Source of the DNA: Christensenella sp. UBA3792
GTDB lineage: Bacteria > Bacillota > Clostridia > Christensenellales > CAG-138
DNA: 64,000 nt
Direction of reading: 5' to 3'
NCBI GenBank assembly: GCA_002369195.1
Contig: DFEW01000028.1
Span: forward strand, 13,282 to 77,281
The translations under genes and the position numbers were made by a program. Below, piece by piece: positions 61,558-64,000 of this stretch. The first letter of the stretch is position 1; each line of letters begins with the position of its first letter. The notes under the pieces are model-generated. The model ran no database searches. It saw only the letters and a program-made list of their open reading frames with translations, and was not told the DNA's origin.

Positions 61558-61578
61558 TTATACGTATATCAAGTATAA
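61558..61578 (-). promoter_or_regulatory. Promoter and inverted repeat upstream of the molybdenum hydroxylase operon
   Basis: Minus-strand extended -10 TGtTATACT (TATACT 61577-61572). TTATAC (61558-61563) and GTATAA (61573-61578) form a 6-9-6 inverted repeat over the -10 and expected start, and TATACGTATA (61559-61568) is itself palindromic. A repressor site is plausible. Confidence 0.45.
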
Positions 61579-61666
61579 CACCGTTTGCGCGTTTCGAAAA
61601 GAGGGAAAACCCACATTTCCTTATCTTTTCCAAAGAATAACGCCGATATGTCGAAACAAGCACATG

Positions 61667-61694
61667 AAAAAAACGGGAAGGAATGTCCCTCCCG
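61667..61694 (-). terminator. Terminator of the M56 gene
   Basis: Minus-strand cgggaggga, 3-base loop, tccttcccg (one G-U pair) and seven T, 36 bases past the stop. Confidence 0.9.
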
Positions 61695-61729
61695 CTCTGC
61701 TGTTATGATGTTCTGATATTTGTCAAGCT

Positions 61730-63994
61730 TCAGTGCAGATAGAAATACTGTCCCTGCGGCAGCTTGCCGTTTTGATAGATATCCATCAGTTCCGCATACG
61801 CGCGTGTATTCTTCGGGATCGGCACAGCTTCCCCGGTGTCCGATATGAAGAGCCATATATTTTCCCCTTTGATACGGACGTCTGCAAACGCGTAACACAA
61901 TGCATGATAGGTTGAAACGTCCCGCAGAATCAGCGTTCCGTATTCTTCCGCATCCTTGTCGATTGACTTGCTTCCGTGTTTTTCAGACTGATACAGATCG
62001 CGCAGTTCGTCGCTTGACGCTTCCGAAAGCTCCAGATCATATTCCCTGGTATCGTTGATCAGATAAACGCGGTGTTTCTCCTTGAACGGATCGGGTAAAG
62101 TGCTGTTCTCGCTGATCAAAATCAAGCTGCTGTCAAAATCGTCATGGGTATAGATTCTCAGTATGTTTTGATTCGGCTCGCATAAAAAGACCGGCTCATA
62201 ATAGATTTGTCCCGAAGGAGCAAACAACCGGGAATTAACGTAACCTGCAAATGTTTCGTCGCTTGCGTCAAACAAGCCCTGACTGTCCCACATATACCAG
62301 TTTTCCGGCAGATAGCAGTATTTATTTGTTCCGTCGGTAAGTCCGTATTGCCAGGGAATAAAGATCGGCTTGGAACGATAATACTGTACCGTCTCCGTAT
62401 CGTTTTGCAGCGTCCCGTTCAGATATGCATCATATTCGCGATACAGTACACTGTCCGTGTCGACTGTTATGATCGTACCGCTGATACTCTGTGCTCCGAA
62501 ATCATCAAATATACCAAGCACAATCTGCCCGTTATACAGAGCAATCACCGTGTCTGACCTGTATGCAAGTCCGGGGATCTTGCTGCTGACGAGATATACA
62601 TAATCCCAATCCGTCAATTCCGTGCGTGTGCATTGCACTTTTTCTCCTTTGGTATTCAGTGCAGACAGCAGCAGGCGCATTTCTTTTTCTGCGTTGTCCG
62701 ACAGTGAGAGGATTCCTCTATAGCCCATACTATCACCGATCTCAAATCCGCTGTTTTTTGCTTCCGGTATCGGTAAATCACAATCGAAACGGCGATATGT
62801 CAATCTGTATACGAAATGATCGTAATCCAAATCGAACCAAATCACACGTTCCTTCGGATCGGCGGTATACACCTTATACTCTTTGTTTGCCCCCTTCAAT
62901 CTGCCGATAGCCACGCCTTCAATGTTTGCAGCGCGATATTCTGTCGAACAAAGATCATATGGCATATTCGTCGAGCTGATGAGCGTTGACATATTCGCAT
63001 CGGTAACGCTGAACGTATACCAATGCCCGTTCCCTGTCCACTTCGTTTCGGACGATTGATCCTTCGGATTTGTCAAGAAGCAAATTCCGACAATCGCAAG
63101 GATCATGACGGACACGATGATCGCCCATCGCAGCGGTCTTTTGTAGCGCAAAACTGATTTGACACGGTTTTTGACGTTGGTTTCTCCGAACGCAAGCGGA
63201 GTGACCGAAACGATCCTTTGTGCGCGTCCGCAGTCCAGAAGCGCTTGCGAGTAAGCGGCGATGCGGTCCTTTGGCATCCACCAGATCACGCTTTCGTCGC
63301 ACGCGGTTTCGATGTCGCGGCAAAAAAGAATGTATGCAAGCCAGCACAACGGATTGAACCAATGTACCGAAAGGATCAGAAAGGCAAGCAGCTTCCACCA
63401 TTGATCGCCGCGTTTGAGATGCGCCCGTTCATGCAGCAGCACGCTGTTTTGCGTCTCCTCGGAGAGGTCGGACGGCAGATAGATCTTCGGACGGAACAGC
63501 CCGAGAATAAACGGCGTGCGTACCTCGTCGCAAAGATAGATCCCGCGTTCGTCCCGCACCGCGGCGCGAACACTGCGCTTTGCACGAAAGTAGCTGATGA
63601 GCAGGAACACGAGCATGCCGGCGATACCGGCGATCCATAGAATCGAAGCAATGAATTGCACGACCTGCAAGGGATTCACGCTGTTTGCAGGATCGGGTGC
63701 AAAGTTCTCAACGATGATCGGGTTGATCGTTTCGTTGACGACCGGAATGCCCGTGTTGACCGCAGGATTCGGCATGACCGCGATGTTGCCCGGGATCGGC
63801 TCCGCGGACGGGATCAGACTCAGCACGGTTTTCAGCGAAAACGGAAGGATCAGCCGCAAGCCGACGATTGCGAACAGCAAACAATGGATCCATTTCGGCA
63901 CACGTCTCAGGATCAATCGGAGCAAAAGCACAACGAGGATCAGGACGCTCGCGGAAATGGACATGTTCAGGACTCTTATGAAAATCGCTTCCAT
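61730..63994 (-). CDS. M56 (BlaR1-like) membrane metalloprotease with unknown C-terminal domain
   Basis: 754 residues: about four membrane spans around an M56 domain with zinc motif LLHERAHLKRGDQWWK (HExxH, residues 188-192) and ETACDESVIWWM (Glu ligand region), a last span near 285-306, and a ~445-residue extracytoplasmic domain of unknown fold. BlaR1/MecR1 carry a penicillin-binding sensor there; no SxxK active site of that kind is seen. A BlaI/MecI-type repressor gene would be expected upstream, beyond the window end. The ATG at 63994 is 6 bases from the edge, so its ribosome site cannot be checked; ATG 63964 is possible. Confidence 0.85.
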   Translation of the reverse strand: MEAIFIRVLNMSISASVLILVVLLLRLILRRVPKWIHCLLFAIVGLRLILPFSLKTVLSLIPSAEPIPGNIAVMPNPAVNTGIPVVNETINPIIVENFAPDPANSVNPLQVVQFIASILWIAGIAGMLVFLLISYFRAKRSVRAAVRDERGIYLCDEVRTPFILGLFRPKIYLPSDLSEETQNSVLLHERAHLKRGDQWWKLLAFLILSVHWFNPLCWLAYILFCRDIETACDESVIWWMPKDRIAAYSQALLDCGRAQRIVSVTPLAFGETNVKNRVKSVLRYKRPLRWAIIVSVMILAIVGICFLTNPKDQSSETKWTGNGHWYTFSVTDANMSTLISSTNMPYDLCSTEYRAANIEGVAIGRLKGANKEYKVYTADPKERVIWFDLDYDHFVYRLTYRRFDCDLPIPEAKNSGFEIGDSMGYRGILSLSDNAEKEMRLLLSALNTKGEKVQCTRTELTDWDYVYLVSSKIPGLAYRSDTVIALYNGQIVLGIFDDFGAQSISGTIITVDTDSVLYREYDAYLNGTLQNDTETVQYYRSKPIFIPWQYGLTDGTNKYCYLPENWYMWDSQGLFDASDETFAGYVNSRLFAPSGQIYYEPVFLCEPNQNILRIYTHDDFDSSLILISENSTLPDPFKEKHRVYLINDTREYDLELSEASSDELRDLYQSEKHGSKSIDKDAEEYGTLILRDVSTYHALCYAFADVRIKGENIWLFISDTGEAVPIPKNTRAYAELMDIYQNGKLPQGQYFYLH

Positions 63995-64000
63995 GCCTAT

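Noticed and set aside
61730-63994. True BlaR1/MecR1 beta-lactam receptor
   Set aside because: The M56 part fits but no penicillin-binding active-site motifs are visible in the external domain.

Overview
The window reads as a chromosomal stretch from a spore-forming, G+C-rich (by eye) member of the Bacillota, class Clostridia. The evidence is: a SpoIVFA/SpoIVFB pair; ribosomal protein L27 with the cleavable N-terminal extension plus its Prp protease; FloA/NfeD; a T-box leader in front of valS; a DNA polymerase I that has lost its proofreading residues; and tandem short-chain ChrA genes. An uncultured gut-type, Christensenellales-like lineage is my best guess, but that is inference. I saw no phage, insertion sequence or CRISPR array. 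Genes are tightly packed, with many 4-base ATGA/GTGA start-stop overlaps, so most of the sequence falls into operons.

Layout. 1-1403 (+): the end of radC, a small Cys-rich protein and a GtrA-family protein. 1497-6296 (-): an operon running nfeD, zinc-ribbon/TM protein, floA, TM/coiled protein, GT-C-like membrane protein, chrA, chrA, followed by tRNA-Leu. 6318-12094 (+): a metal efflux (CDF) gene coupled to a PfkB kinase, then a YtrA-type GntR regulator, ABC ATPase and permease behind a palindromic operator. 12101-19115 (-): a small membrane protein with its own promoter, then a stress/repair operon of DUF523, response regulator, histidine kinase, HtrA-like protease and mutS2. 19179-21526 (-): a lipoprotein phosphoesterase and an RlmI-like methyltransferase. 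21612-22356 (-): seven tRNA genes with promoter and terminator. 22389-27826 (-): T-box, valS and a coiled-coil protein, and a DUF885 lipoprotein with two candidate promoters.

27849-37890 (-): a roughly 10-kb operon of ABC-F ATPase, degenerate glycerate-kinase-like protein, pdp, polA, coaE, lytic transglycosylase, lspA and an RluA/RluD-family pseudouridine synthase. 37922-40394 (+): an NlpC/P60 hydrolase coupled to a PflX-like radical SAM protein. 40454-42246: an A+T-richer islet with an intergenic repeat and two lipoproteins. 42341-45047 (-): folT, folC and a Cof-type HAD phosphatase. 45049-46890 (-): two cohesin-like secreted proteins, divergent from cysS (46898-49200, +). 49207-55928 (-): spoIVFA, spoIVFB, two radical-SAM-linked genes, rng, then rplU-prp-rpmA. 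55981-57778 (-): an L,D-transpeptidase and a stalk-type lipoprotein. 57785-61578 (-): a three-subunit molybdenum hydroxylase. 61667-64000 (-): an M56 (BlaR1-like) membrane protease without a beta-lactam sensor.

Themes. Many products act at the envelope (HtrA, NlpC/P60, L,D-transpeptidase, transglycosylase, at least six lipoproteins, two cohesin-like proteins), and several carry Pro-Thr-rich linkers built from 12-nt codon repeats. The least expected signals are a glycerate kinase homologue that has lost its catalytic motif and is fused to an unknown N-terminal domain, an apparently leaderless ABC-F message, a matched pair of ECF-sigma-like promoters before two lipoprotein genes, and a near-perfect palindrome over the promoter of the GntR/ABC operon. 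All functional assignments come from reading motifs by eye; no database search was run.
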